Shown piece after piece: positions 1-9,886 of a stretch of DNA of 51,555 nucleotides. The translations under genes were made by a program, and so were the position numbers. The notes beneath the pieces were generated by a model that ran no database searches, was not told where the DNA came from, and saw only the letters and a program-made list of their open reading frames with translations. The first letter of the stretch is position 1. The number at the start of each line of letters is the position of its first letter. The DNA comes from Planctomycetaceae bacterium (GTDB lineage: Bacteria; Planctomycetota; Planctomycetia; Pirellulales; Pirellulaceae): NCBI GenBank assembly GCA_002724245.1, contig PBOG01000148.1, positions 1-51,555 on the forward strand, in the 5' to 3' direction.

Positions 1-29
1 ATCAGCAGCAGGTAGCGCAACCTTCCCAT
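1..29 (-). CDS. possible 5' end of an exported protein, cut by window edge
   Basis: On the minus strand an ATG at 29 opens a frame reading MGRLRYLLL to the edge of the window. A basic residue pair followed by leucines is what the start of a signal peptide looks like. It would be transcribed divergently from the glycosidase-like gene that follows. Only nine codons are visible, so neither the gene nor its product can be confirmed. Confidence 0.25.
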
Positions 30-255
30 CGGGCCTTTCCCACATTCGAATCAAAAACTTTGGCGGCAGTCTAGTGCCCACGCGAACTGACCACAACAGA
101 CTCGAAGCTGGCTTGGCCGGCCCTGTTATCCACCCTGGACGTCGACAACAGCGCCGCGAATGCCCAGAATAATCGGTGTGCCGCACGCGTTCCTGGAAGC
201 GCGCAACCCAGGCCGCGTGCAATGGCAGCTTCCCTTCCCTGGCAAGAGATCGTCC

Positions 256-3200
256 ATGGCTGCTCACCACTCGTGCTTATCGACCCGCGTATTACTCCCC
301 ATCGCTACCTGGCTGCTCAGCTGGTTGACGGTGGCCCCGCAACTACGTCAAACGGCAGCGGCCGCGCCGCCCAGCGGCAAACCGGCCTACCGGATTCTGC
401 TCAATAGCGACGGCGGTAGTGGCGCCCTCTATGCGCACGAACCGCCAATCACCGACGCCCAGTTGTGTCGTGTCATCGATGCCCTCGAGGGAACCCAGGT
501 GGACGTGTTCATCCAGAGCGTCTCGTTCGGATCGTTCGTCGCCTACGGGACGAAAGTTGGCGAACTGTACGGCCAGGGGCGCAACGAATTTGAAATCCCC
601 AACTTCCGCCGCTGGGCGGAAAACGTGCTGGGACTTTTAGAACGCGGCAAGGACCCGCTCGACATTTGGTCGGCCCGAGCACACGCCTTGGGAATGGAAT
701 TCTGGCCCTCACTGCGAATGAACGACACCCACAAAGACTGGGTCGAATTGTGGCCCTCGCTCCGCAGCCCCTGGGAACTGGCGCGCCCCCATGTCAAGAT
801 CGGCGCCCAGTCGACCGACTACTACCGCCGTCGCTGGCCGCGCGCCAATCAGCCATCCAATGGCTTTACCTGGGCCTTCGATTACTCCCTGGCCGAAGTA
901 CGCGACCTCAAGTTCTCGCTGATCGAAGAGATGTGCACTCGCTACGACGTCGATGGTTTTGAGATGGACTTTCTCAGCAGCCCCATCTATTTCAAACGGG
1001 GGGAAGTCAACCATGGCATGCCGGTACTCACCCAGTTTGTGCGGCGTGTGCGTCAGCGCCTGGACGAAATCGGCAAGCAGAAAGGCCGCACGCTGACCCT
1101 GGCCGCGCGGGTGCCTCCCAATTTTCGCATGTGCCAGACGATCGGCATCGATGCCCGCACCTGGATCGGCGAAGCGCTCGTCGACGTGATCGTGCCGGTG
1201 ACCCGCGGCTACCTCGACATGAACGCCGACGTGCAAGGATTTGTCGCCGCCGCCCAAGGGACCGGAGTCCGTGTGGTCGGCGGGTTGTCCGACATCAAGG
1301 TGCGTCACTACACGAAGAACGCTTCACCCCAGATGCTGCGGGCCGCGGCGGCCGGCTACTGGCAAGCCGGCGCCCAGGGCATTCATCTGTTCAATTACGA
1401 TTGCCATTGTAGTGGTGCCGGTCGCGCCACAGCGCCGGTATTCAACCAGGACGAGCGCCAGGTCCTGCATGAAATCGGCGACCCTCAACGACTGCGGGGA
1501 CGCGACAAGCACTATTACGTCACCCGAGACATCGAAGGGGATACACCAGCCAGTGGGGGCGAAATGCAATTGCCGCTCGACCTGCTGGCCGCCCAGCAGA
1601 GGCCCTTGCGGTTCACTGTCGGTGACCCGATCCACCAGGCACAACAGGACCAGTCCCTGCAACAGTTGACTCTGAAGATCAGCTGGAGCGGTGTCCCGGC
1701 AGCCGCGGCTGCCACGCAACTACTGATCAATGGGAACCGCATCCCGCTGCCCGCCACCAAGGGCGTCTGGCAGATTGCCAATCCACCGATTCAGCAGGGT
1801 GTCAATCAACTGATCCTCTCACGGCCCGCGGCGCCCGCCGAGGCGCCGCTGCGGATCGAAGGAGTCGAGCTGCTGGTAGGGTACGCCGCGTCACAACCAA
1901 TCGACGTCGGCTCCGCCAGGCAGCTGTTCATCGACCGACGATTCATCGCGCACAGCCAGGGAGTCCAGCTGGTCATGAACCGGCCGCGGCGCGATGGGGT
2001 GGTGTTGCTGCAGGCCGATCAACCCTGGGAACAGGGCGCGCATCTCTCCGTCTATTCCAGCGTACTGCGTGAAAACGGCAAGACGCGGATCTGGTACGAC
2101 CTGGTGCGCCCCACCGGTGAGGGACGCTACGACCACCAACGGCGGGTCTGCTACGCGGAATCGACAGACGGCCTGCACTTCGTGAAACCCAGGCTGGGGC
2201 TGCACGCCATCGATGGCTCAACCGCCAACAACGTGGTGCTCCCCGGTGTGATTGGCGGCTGCGCGGTATGGATCGATCCCAACGCCGACGCGGAACACCG
2301 TTACAAGACCCAGGCCAAGGTTTACCCCAGCGCCCAGTTTCATATGCACAGTTCCGCCGATGGCCTTCGCTGGAAACCGTTCGCCCGACTCGACCCAGGA
2401 CCCGGCGGCTGGGACACCCAGAGCGTCATCTTCTGGGATCCGGCCATTTCCCGCTACGCGCTGTTTACCCGCTATTGGGCCGACCGCGCGGATCCGCGTA
2501 AACGCCGCCGGACGGTACGCCGGCTGGAGTCCGACGATCTGCGACAGTGGGACCAGCAGACCATTGTCATGCAGCCCGATGCCCGGGATCGGGCCACGCA
2601 GTCAACTCCCACGGAACAACCACCGGTCGACTACTATGGCGCCGACGTGTTTCGCTATGCCGAAGCCGACAGCGTCTACATCATGCTAGCCCAGGCATTC
2701 TGGCACTGGTTCCCGCGACCCCAAACCAGCGGGCTCGGTCCCTCCAGCTTCGATGTCCGTCTGTCGGTCAGCCGTGACGGCAAGCGGTTTGAACGGGTGG
2801 GCCAGCGGCAGGCATTTCTGCCGACAGGGCCGGAGGGGCGTTTCGATTCGCGCTTCGCCTGGGCGCTTCCCGACCCGGTCCGGATGGGGGATGAACTGTG
2901 GATTTATTACACCGGTACCAACCGCGACCACGACGGCATTCTCGACCCGGCCGCCGCTGGAAAACATCTGTCGGGTATCAGCCGCGCCGTGTTGCGACTG
3001 GATGGATTTGTCTCCGCCGATGCCGGCTACGACGGCGGCCAGCTGACCACACCACCGCTGCGGTTCAGCGGCCAGCGGCTGGAGTTGAACGTCCAGGCCA
3101 ATGGGGGCGGCTCGGTCGCCGTGGAACTGCTCGACGCCGAGGGAACGCCTCTACCAGGGTACGCGTACGCCGATGCCGTACCCCTCCATGGCGATTCGGT

Positions 3201-3321
3201 CCGGATGCCGGTGCGCTGGAAAGCGGGCCAGGACGTCGGACCCCAGTCGGGAAAGACCGTCCGTCTGCGTTTTCACCTGCGCGACTGCAAGTTGTACGCC
3301 TTTCAGTTTCACGACCCCTGA
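256..3321 (+). CDS. secreted two-module glycosidase-like protein (TIM-barrel-like plus GH32/43-like propeller)
   Basis: Large exported protein, probably acting on polysaccharide outside the cytoplasm. The frame is open from an ATG at 160, but the ATG at 256 (codon 33 of the longer frame) directly precedes a good signal peptide (RVLLPIATWLLSWLTVAP, then an Ala-rich cleavage region), so I start there. The N-terminal third has the look of planctomycete glycosyl-hydrolase-like barrels, including an acidic motif DGFEMDFLSSP that could carry catalytic carboxylates. The middle is a beta-rich linker. The second half (about residues 560-920 from this start) resembles the five-bladed GH32/GH43-type propeller proteins common in planctomycetes (YAESTDGLHF, WIYYTGTNRDHDG), followed by a C-terminal beta domain ending in LRFHLRDCKLYAFQF. 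The substrate is unknown. The 3' end overlaps the convergent glcF by 13 bp. A decayed copy of the C-terminal part lies at 24290-24735. Confidence 0.8.
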   Translation: MAAHHSCLSTRVLLPIATWLLSWLTVAPQLRQTAAAAPPSGKPAYRILLNSDGGSGALYAHEPPITDAQLCRVIDALEGTQVDVFIQSVSFGSFVAYGTKVGELYGQGRNEFEIPNFRRWAENVLGLLERGKDPLDIWSARAHALGMEFWPSLRMNDTHKDWVELWPSLRSPWELARPHVKIGAQSTDYYRRRWPRANQPSNGFTWAFDYSLAEVRDLKFSLIEEMCTRYDVDGFEMDFLSSPIYFKRGEVNHGMPVLTQFVRRVRQRLDEIGKQKGRTLTLAARVPPNFRMCQTIGIDARTWIGEALVDVIVPVTRGYLDMNADVQGFVAAAQGTGVRVVGGLSDIKVRHYTKNASPQMLRAAAAGYWQAGAQGIHLFNYDCHCSGAGRATAPVFNQDERQVLHEIGDPQRLRGRDKHYYVTRDIEGDTPASGGEMQLPLDLLAAQQRPLRFTVGDPIHQAQQDQSLQQLTLKISWSGVPAAAAATQLLINGNRIPLPATKGVWQIANPPIQQGVNQLILSRPAAPAEAPLRIEGVELLVGYAASQPIDVGSARQLFIDRRFIAHSQGVQLVMNRPRRDGVVLLQADQPWEQGAHLSVYSSVLRENGKTRIWYDLVRPTGEGRYDHQRRVCYAESTDGLHFVKPRLGLHAIDGSTANNVVLPGVIGGCAVWIDPNADAEHRYKTQAKVYPSAQFHMHSSADGLRWKPFARLDPGPGGWDTQSVIFWDPAISRYALFTRYWADRADPRKRRRTVRRLESDDLRQWDQQTIVMQPDARDRATQSTPTEQPPVDYYGADVFRYAEADSVYIMLAQAFWHWFPRPQTSGLGPSSFDVRLSVSRDGKRFERVGQRQAFLPTGPEGRFDSRFAWALPDPVRMGDELWIYYTGTNRDHDGILDPAAAGKHLSGISRAVLRLDGFVSADAGYDGGQLTTPPLRFSGQRLELNVQANGGGSVAVELLDAEGTPLPGYAYADAVPLHGDSVRMPVRWKAGQDVGPQSGKTVRLRFHLRDCKLYAFQFHDP

Positions 3322-4562
3322 GACGCGGTGCTCGCGAACGCGGGACCCGGGTCGAGCAGTTGGATCACGTGCCGGACCTGTAATCCATGCGGCGCCAGCC
3401 CGGCGCTGCGAGCTGAATGCCACTGCATCATGCAGACATGATTGGAAGTCGCCAGCATCACCGGCCCACTTGTCTGCTCCTGCAAGAACGCCGCTTTGCG
3501 GCTGAGAATCTCTCTCGCATTGGCCGGTTGCTGCAGGTTGTAACTGCCACCCGAACCACAGCAGTCGCGGGCACCGGGAGCCAGTTGCCAGGAATAGCCC
3601 GTGGCGTCCAGCACATTTGCGGGGATACCAGATACTTTCTGCCCGTGGATCAAGTGGCAGGGCAGATCGACATAAAGCGGACCAGCGTCCGCATTCCGTG
3701 GACGGCGCACCGGCCCCAATTCGCCCAGGTAATCCAGGACGTCGCGCACGGGCAGCCATTCATGCAGCGCCTTGCCGAGCGCCAATCCGCAACCCGAAGA
3801 ATTGCTGACAACCGCCTCAACATCCAGGTCCCCAAACACGGCGCGGTTGTGCTGCCGCAAGGCCTCGACCCGGACCTCGCCCGTATGCTCCTGAAAGGCG
3901 CCACAGCAACCCTGGTCGGTGGGAATGACCACCTGCACGTTGTTTTCGATCAACACGCGGACCGTAGCAAAGTTGATTTCACGGAACAGGGATTCCATCA
4001 AACAGCCAGTCAGCAGGGCCACACGGGGTCCGGTCGGACGCCGACGTTGCATTAATGCGCGGGCGTAGGCAGCGGTCGACAGCCCAACCGCCGGATCACC
4101 GGCAAACACCAGTCGATGTGGTAGCAGGCCCCACCGCCTGAGCAACCGGGCTGGTGTCAGCAACAGGCTCATCCAGCGCGGACGGGCGGCCAGTGCGGCA
4201 GCCCAGCGAATCGACAAGCCAGGTACCGCGCGACCGGCGCTGCGCTGGTCGCGACGGACATGTTCGAGAATTTCGCCGTAGGGCACATTGGCCGGACAGG
4301 CGGATTCACAGGCCAGGCAGCCGACACATTCCGAGGTGTACTTGTCCGTCCAGGGATCCGGTGGCAAGCGCCCTTCCGCCTCCTGCCGCCAGAGCCGCAA
4401 GCGGCCGCGGGGCGAATTGTTCTCGTCGCCGCTGATCTGGTAGGTCGGGCAAACTTCCAGACAAAATCCACAGTGGACACAACTGGCCAATAGATCCGCT
4501 TCCTGCAACGGTGACGTGCAAGTCTGGAGCGCCGATACGTCCGTCTCCCTGGCTGGCGTCAT
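3309..4562 (-). CDS. glcF: glycolate oxidase iron-sulfur subunit (GlcF-type)
   Basis: Electron-transfer subunit of a glycolate/D-lactate-type dehydrogenase. It passes electrons from the flavin subunit to the quinone pool at the cytoplasmic membrane. The 417 residues are of normal GlcF length. Two 4Fe-4S cluster motifs are visible near the N-terminus (Cys28, 31, 34, 38 in CVHCGFCLEVCP and Cys79, 82, 85, 89 in CVGCLACESACP). Two CCG cysteine-rich motifs follow at 219-221 and 334-336 (QGCCGAF, RDCCGSGG), as in heterodisulfide-reductase-like domains. The ATG overlaps the stop codon of the upstream flavin subunit gene in an ATGA arrangement, so the two are translationally coupled. Its end overlaps the convergent glycosidase-like gene by 13 bp. 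Confidence 0.92.
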   Translation of the reverse strand: MTPARETDVSALQTCTSPLQEADLLASCVHCGFCLEVCPTYQISGDENNSPRGRLRLWRQEAEGRLPPDPWTDKYTSECVGCLACESACPANVPYGEILEHVRRDQRSAGRAVPGLSIRWAAALAARPRWMSLLLTPARLLRRWGLLPHRLVFAGDPAVGLSTAAYARALMQRRRPTGPRVALLTGCLMESLFREINFATVRVLIENNVQVVIPTDQGCCGAFQEHTGEVRVEALRQHNRAVFGDLDVEAVVSNSSGCGLALGKALHEWLPVRDVLDYLGELGPVRRPRNADAGPLYVDLPCHLIHGQKVSGIPANVLDATGYSWQLAPGARDCCGSGGSYNLQQPANAREILSRKAAFLQEQTSGPVMLATSNHVCMMQWHSARSAGLAPHGLQVRHVIQLLDPGPAFASTASQGS

Positions 4563-6964
4563 GGCCGGTTAAACTCCTGATCGAGGACCTCAACCCAGGC
4601 GGCTTCCCGATCTGACAGAGGTCCGGTCGCCAGGTGACGCGAATGCCATTCCCCACCCTCTTGCTGCAACGAATCCTGGTACTGCCCCACGAGCGTTTCC
4701 AGCACAGTAGTGGCGGCAGCCGACAAAGGGTCAGCTGAGGTCTGGTCGCGGATACCGCCTAGATAACCGTGAACGACGCCCGGAGCGCACAGCGCCAGAC
4801 AGTCGCCCCCGATCTCGTGTGCCAGCTGGCGCGCCAAACCGACCACCCGCTGCGGAGTCGTCTTGAAGACCACGTCGGGAAGACCCGGCGGACTGGCAAC
4901 CGTCTCCGAAAAATCACAACCGAGCGCGTGGGACTGGGCAAACGCCCCGAGAAAATCACGGGCCAGTGGCCAATCCGCGGCGGGGCAATTCATCACCACG
5001 CGCAGTAGCGCCGCGCCGTCCGCTCCGCTGACCCGCACGTCGACCGCATCAAACCAATGCATCCAACAACTGTGCAGTAACGTGGGAACGGCCGCGGTGA
5101 GCGCATCGGCAGGACCTGACAGGTCGGTCTGGAACGTGGCCCCGCTGTCGGTCCGTAACCGCAGCACATAATCCAGTGGCCGCCCGAAACGCCGCCCCGT
5201 GGCGAGCAGAAACCGAAAGAGATCATAACCAGTCGTGGTTTTCACAACCCGTTCTCCCAGGCGAATCACCCGACCACTGGGAAGCTGCCAGTTCATCCCC
5301 ACAATATTGTCGCACAGCGGTCCAAAGCGGGAAGAAGCAGACGCATAGCCACTGGCCGCCACTAGATCGCAAAGCGGCACACGCGTATCGACCAGCAGCG
5401 GAAAACGCAAACCGTGCGGTGCCACTTGCCGGTGAATGCCCTCGCCCGTGACGTCGGCCGGGACACAGACGATCCCATCGATCACATCCAAGAACGGTTC
5501 AAAACAGCGTGGGTCGCGCGGGGCTGCAGGAGCCGCGGAGGGCGCGTCTGCTGCCACCGGTTCTCCGTCAGCGGTAAACCGACGATCGGCAAATACCTTG
5601 AGTGGATTCAATTGATGACGGGGGTTAAACACCCGGGGCACGGCCAGCTGCAAGCGCAACGTTTCCGGGCCGAAGATCAAAGGCATGTAGGCCGTCTTGT
5701 CATTCCCAATTCCATGTTCGCCAGACAGCGTGCCCCCCACTTCGACCACCCGCTGCATCAGCCGCTTGCTGATTTGCTCGACCTTCTCCAGTTCACCAGG
5801 TCGACGTGAGTCAAACAAAAAGTTGGGGTGCAAATTGCCGTCGCCTGCATGGAATACGTTCACGCCTGGCACCCCCGCGGCGTCCGCTTCGTCGTAGACC
5901 AATTGCAGCAGATCTGCCAGTGCGCGTTTGGGGATCACCGCATCCTGGACCAGGAAATCGGGACTGATCTGACCCATCAGACCGCCGGCCGCTTTGCGGG
6001 CCTTCCATAACCGTTGCCGTTGCGCTTCCTCGTCGCTGAACTGCACGTCGTTGGACCCGGCCGCACGGAGAATTTCAGCGACCCCTTGAACCCGCGCGTC
6101 GACCAGATCGGCCGGCCCGTCGATTTCGGTCAGGATCATAAAGGAATCCATAGGCAGTCCGACGGCCATCGGACTGTTTTCGACCATCGCCACGCAACGC
6201 GGATCCATTAATTCGATGGCGACCGGATAAGACGCATGCGCAACCAGGGCGTGAATCGCTTTTTCTGCGGACCGTAAATCGGCGTAAGTCGCCCGCAACG
6301 TCCAGGCTTTCTCCGGTCGCGGCAACAGTCGCAGCCAGAACCGGGTGAACGCACCCAGGGTCCCCTCAGAACCAATCATCAACCGCTTCCAGTCCTCCCG
6401 CCACGCGCCACGGCCGCCCGCCGGGCCACCGAAGCGGTGCACACCGCCGTCAGCGGTCACAACTTCGACACCCAACACATAATTACTGGTGACCCCGTAG
6501 CGAAAACAGTGCGCTCCGCCAGCGTTCATGGCCACATTCCCACCCAGCGTACAAACCGGACCGCTGGAAGGATCGGGCGGGTAGAACAAACCGTAGGGCT
6601 TCAATTCCGCATCGAGCTGGTTCAAGTTGACGCCACATTCCACCTCGCACCAGAACCCGGCGGGATTGATCGTACGCACACTGCGGAGGTTGGAAGTATG
6701 GACAATAACACCACCCTGGGCGGCCACTGGCCCCCCGGATAGCGACGTACCCGCCCCACGCATGCAAACCGGCGTATTGAGCTCTCGGGAACTCTGCAAC
6801 ACGTCCACTAACTCGTCGGCATCCGCGGGAATAACTACCGCATCGGGGCGATAGGACTTGTACCCCAGCGCATCGGCGTCGTAACCGGCAAGTTGCGCCG
6901 GAGCATCCAGAACATGCCCACGGCGAACGATTTGCTTGAGCTGACGTGTCAGTATCGTGGCCAT
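4559..6964 (-). CDS. glcDE: fused glycolate oxidase FAD subunits (GlcD-GlcE)
   Basis: Flavoprotein that would oxidise glycolate or a related 2-hydroxyacid and pass electrons to GlcF. The frame can start at 7063, but the ATG at 6964 (MATILTRQLKQ) gives a normal GlcD start. The first 500 or so residues are a complete GlcD: a PCMH-type FAD domain (RGAGTSLSGGPVA; GPVCTLGGNVAMNAGG; GSEGTLGAFTRFWL) and the C-terminal FAD-oxidase domain ending in SGEHGIGNDKTAYMPL and NPRHQLNPLKVF. After a proline/alanine-rich linker a second half follows that resembles GlcE (VPADVTGEGIHRQV; FGPLCDNIVGMNWQLPSG; VVKTTTGYDLFRFLLAT). In Escherichia coli these are separate genes. The ATGA overlap with glcF indicates one operon. 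Confidence 0.88.
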   Translation of the reverse strand: MATILTRQLKQIVRRGHVLDAPAQLAGYDADALGYKSYRPDAVVIPADADELVDVLQSSRELNTPVCMRGAGTSLSGGPVAAQGGVIVHTSNLRSVRTINPAGFWCEVECGVNLNQLDAELKPYGLFYPPDPSSGPVCTLGGNVAMNAGGAHCFRYGVTSNYVLGVEVVTADGGVHRFGGPAGGRGAWREDWKRLMIGSEGTLGAFTRFWLRLLPRPEKAWTLRATYADLRSAEKAIHALVAHASYPVAIELMDPRCVAMVENSPMAVGLPMDSFMILTEIDGPADLVDARVQGVAEILRAAGSNDVQFSDEEAQRQRLWKARKAAGGLMGQISPDFLVQDAVIPKRALADLLQLVYDEADAAGVPGVNVFHAGDGNLHPNFLFDSRRPGELEKVEQISKRLMQRVVEVGGTLSGEHGIGNDKTAYMPLIFGPETLRLQLAVPRVFNPRHQLNPLKVFADRRFTADGEPVAADAPSAAPAAPRDPRCFEPFLDVIDGIVCVPADVTGEGIHRQVAPHGLRFPLLVDTRVPLCDLVAASGYASASSRFGPLCDNIVGMNWQLPSGRVIRLGERVVKTTTGYDLFRFLLATGRRFGRPLDYVLRLRTDSGATFQTDLSGPADALTAAVPTLLHSCWMHWFDAVDVRVSGADGAALLRVVMNCPAADWPLARDFLGAFAQSHALGCDFSETVASPPGLPDVVFKTTPQRVVGLARQLAHEIGGDCLALCAPGVVHGYLGGIRDQTSADPLSAAATTVLETLVGQYQDSLQQEGGEWHSRHLATGPLSDREAAWVEVLDQEFNRP

Positions 6965-7309
6965 AGAAATCGCTTCGCTGGATCTAGTCTGACGCGTCGC
7001 GGCGAGCCCACCGCAGGCCTGAAAAACATCAACAACGGCAATCCGCCCGGACTGCGGAACCACTATCCCGCTGGGCAGAACCCTCTTACGAGTCTACCGC
7101 CTGACAGGCCCGAGGCCCACCGCCGAGTGGGCAGATCCCACGTCGGTGGCAGAGGATGTTACGATAGCTGCTGTTTGAAGTTGCGCTCCATGGGTGGCGA
7201 TCGGCGCAGGATCCGGGTTTGGCTCCACTGCGCCCCGCGTTGCCCTGCGGCGTCGTCCACACGCGCCACCGGTATGGTGACGCACCACATGTTCCAGCGC
7301 GTTCATCTC
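6965..7309. other. divergent intergenic region, no gene seen
   Basis: Gap between the glcDE start (6964, minus) and the chosen PSCyt1 protein start (7310, plus). The plus frame of the PSCyt1 gene is open back to 6893, but that extension has no domain or signal peptide and overlaps glcDE, so I treat it as non-coding. It must hold the promoters of both divergent units; I see no convincing operator or -35/-10 pair. Confidence 0.5.
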
Positions 7310-9880
7310 ATGTTTTCCAACCATCCCCCTGGTAAATCGACCGCCGCGATCGGACCCGCGTCGCCAGGATTGCTGTGGGGAATCGTACTGATGGCAAGCA
7401 CGCTCTGGGCAGGTGACGACATCGACTTCTTCGAAACGAAGATCCGCCCGGTACTCGTCGAACATTGTTACGCATGCCATTCGGTAACGGCAGCCAGCCA
7501 ACAGAAACTGCGTGGAAACCTGTTTTTGGATAGCCGAACTGGGAGTCAGCGTGGAGGGGAGAGTGGCCCCGCCGTCGTTGCGGGAAAACCGGAGGCCAGC
7601 TTGCTGCTCTCGGCGCTGCGCTACGAATCCTTCAAGATGCCACCCGCTGGCAAGCTCCCCGATCGGGTCATTGCGGACTTTGTAACATGGATCGAAATGG
7701 GTGCGCCGGACCCACGGTCCGCCAAGACCGACGGGCAGAGCAAGCCCCCAGACCAACCGCCCCCAGGGTGGGCCTTTCAACCGCCGCAACAGCATCCCCT
7801 CCCGGAAGTAACACAGGGTGACTGGCCCCGCGGCGCCCTCGACCGACTGGTACTGGCAAACCTGGAAACCCACGGAATACAGCCGGCCCCGGCTGCCGAT
7901 AAACGAACCTTGCTGCGCCGCGCTACCTACGATCTACTGGGCTTGCCACCGACGGCAGCCGAACTGGAGGCTTTTGTGGCAGACGATCGTCCGCAGGCAT
8001 TCGAGCAGGCCGTCGCCGCATTACTCGCTGCCCCTGACTTTGGTATTCGCTGGGCGCGTCACTGGCTCGACAACGTGCGTTATGCCGAAGACGATCCCAC
8101 CTGCGCCGCAAATAACAACGGGTCGTTTTCCATCGCACCCTACCGAGACTGGGTCGTCGATGCGTTCAACCGGGACTTGCCCTACGACGCGTTTGTGCGA
8201 CTGCAGGTCGCCGGCGACCTGGTTCCCAACGACCACACACGGACCACGTACGCAGAACGTCTGACCGCAACCGGGATCTGGGGCCTGGCCCATTTAATCG
8301 AGGGCAATGACCGCGAAAAAGTAGTGGCGGACTTTGTCGATGAACAACTGGACGTGTTGGGCCGCACGTTTCTGGGACTGACCATTTCCTGTGCCCGTTG
8401 CCATGATCACAAGTTCGATCCAATCACCCAACAGGAGTACTACGCGCTGGCTGGCATCTTTTACAGCAGCCATATCTTTACGTTTCCCGGCTCCAGTGCC
8501 CGTACCCGACAGCGCGTCCAGCAGCGACTGTTGGAATCTCCCGCAGCGCAATTAACATTCGCCACGAAACAGGCCAGGCTGAAAACCGTCCGTGCCGCGA
8601 TTACGGCGATCGAAAAGCAACACCGCTCGGCGCTCGCCTTGAAAAACGTCCGCCGCGACCTGACAGCCATCACGAGCGAAGAACTCCCGCCCGACCCAGA
8701 AACCCGCAAACAGAAAAAATGGAAGGAGCGTGTCAAGCGGGCCCAGGAACTGCGCGAGCAAGAAACCAAACTCCTCCAAGACCAACAGCGAAAACAATGG
8801 GACCCGAATCCCACAGCGCTTCAGCGGCACCCCCAGCTGGTAACGGAACGGGACCGGCTGCAACAAGAGGTCGATGCGGTGCCTTTGCGGATGGTGATGC
8901 AAGAAGGCCCGGTTCCCAACACCCGCCACCAACAAATCGGTGATCTACGACTCTTCCTGCGCGGCAATCACCTCGCCCCAGGACCACTCGTGCCGCGCGG
9001 ATTTCCGGCTGTTCTCACAGACGCGGGCGACAGTTCTGTCAGGATCACGGGAAGTGGTCGACTGCAATTGGCAAACTGGCTCACCCAGGCAGACCATCCA
9101 CTGACCGCACGGGTAATGGCCAACCGGATCTGGCAACACCTCTTCGGAACGGGTATTGTCGCCACCCCGAGTAATTTTGGAAGACTCGGACAACCACCTA
9201 CCCACCCCGAACTCCTCGATCTGCTGGCGATTCGCCTGATCGAACATCACTGGTCTGTGAAGGCGTTGATACATGAGATCATGACTTCCAGTACCTATCA
9301 GCAGGCAAGTATCCCACCCGCAGGCAGCCTGCAGCGCGATCCTGAAAACCGCTACTTTGGCCGCATGCACCGGAAACGACTCGATGCGGAAGCACTGAAG
9401 GACACACTGCTCAGCCACACGGGTGTGGTCGCCCGGGCAACCGCCGGAGAACTGCCACAATCGGGCCGCGCACTGTATGACAAAGCCAGTCGCGATAAAC
9501 CCCAAACGATGCTGGGCCTGTTCGATGGCGCAGATCCCGATCTGGTGGTACCTCGCCGCGAAGACTCGACCTCCGCCACGCAAGCTCTGTTCATGCTGAA
9601 CAACCCGCTGGCATTGGAAGCAGCAGTCGCCTTGGCCAGGCAGGCCATCAGCGCCGCAGAAAACGAACAAACGCGTGTGACCCTGATCTATCAGCGACTG
9701 TTCGGACGTCCAGCATCGCAGCAGGAACAACAACTGGCAACTGAGATCCTGAACCACGCGCGGGGTACCCGCCAGCGTCTGATCGCCGCGGGCCAGCAGG
9801 AAGTGGACCTGTCGGTAGGCCCGTGGCATGATTTCTGTATGGCTCTGCTCTGCAGCAACGAATTCCTCTATCTCGATTGA
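7310..9880 (+). CDS. PSCyt1-DUF1549-DUF1553 (PSD1) planctomycete cytochrome-like protein
   Basis: Exported protein of a planctomycete-specific architecture whose reaction is not known. I choose the ATG at 7310 because it gives a signal-peptide-like segment (GLLWGIVLMASTLWAGDD) just before the PSCyt1 domain; ATGs at 7274 and 7289 are alternatives. Residues 53-57 are CYACH, a haem c-type CxxCH motif, within the N-terminal cytochrome-like domain. A second CxxCH (CARCH, 361-365) sits in the DUF1549/PSCyt2 domain, followed by DHKFDPITQQEYY. A charged coiled-coil-like stretch follows, then DUF1553 (about 590-850; ANRIWQHLFGTGIV, PSNFGRLGQPPTHPELLD). The next gene, a DUF1501 protein, begins 6 bp after the stop, the usual planctomycete pairing. 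The two probably act together at the membrane or periplasm, perhaps in redox-linked catabolism; that is inference. Confidence 0.88.
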   Translation: MFSNHPPGKSTAAIGPASPGLLWGIVLMASTLWAGDDIDFFETKIRPVLVEHCYACHSVTAASQQKLRGNLFLDSRTGSQRGGESGPAVVAGKPEASLLLSALRYESFKMPPAGKLPDRVIADFVTWIEMGAPDPRSAKTDGQSKPPDQPPPGWAFQPPQQHPLPEVTQGDWPRGALDRLVLANLETHGIQPAPAADKRTLLRRATYDLLGLPPTAAELEAFVADDRPQAFEQAVAALLAAPDFGIRWARHWLDNVRYAEDDPTCAANNNGSFSIAPYRDWVVDAFNRDLPYDAFVRLQVAGDLVPNDHTRTTYAERLTATGIWGLAHLIEGNDREKVVADFVDEQLDVLGRTFLGLTISCARCHDHKFDPITQQEYYALAGIFYSSHIFTFPGSSARTRQRVQQRLLESPAAQLTFATKQARLKTVRAAITAIEKQHRSALALKNVRRDLTAITSEELPPDPETRKQKKWKERVKRAQELREQETKLLQDQQRKQWDPNPTALQRHPQLVTERDRLQQEVDAVPLRMVMQEGPVPNTRHQQIGDLRLFLRGNHLAPGPLVPRGFPAVLTDAGDSSVRITGSGRLQLANWLTQADHPLTARVMANRIWQHLFGTGIVATPSNFGRLGQPPTHPELLDLLAIRLIEHHWSVKALIHEIMTSSTYQQASIPPAGSLQRDPENRYFGRMHRKRLDAEALKDTLLSHTGVVARATAGELPQSGRALYDKASRDKPQTMLGLFDGADPDLVVPRREDSTSATQALFMLNNPLALEAAVALARQAISAAENEQTRVTLIYQRLFGRPASQQEQQLATEILNHARGTRQRLIAAGQQEVDLSVGPWHDFCMALLCSNEFLYLD

Positions 9881-9886
9881 GCCCAC

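Noticed and set aside
709-1308. 199-codon minus-strand frame
   Set aside because: It is a shadow of the glycosidase-like gene; no motif.
6893-7309. N-terminal extension of the PSCyt1 protein
   Set aside because: The frame is open, but it overlaps glcDE, encodes no domain, and would bury the signal peptide.
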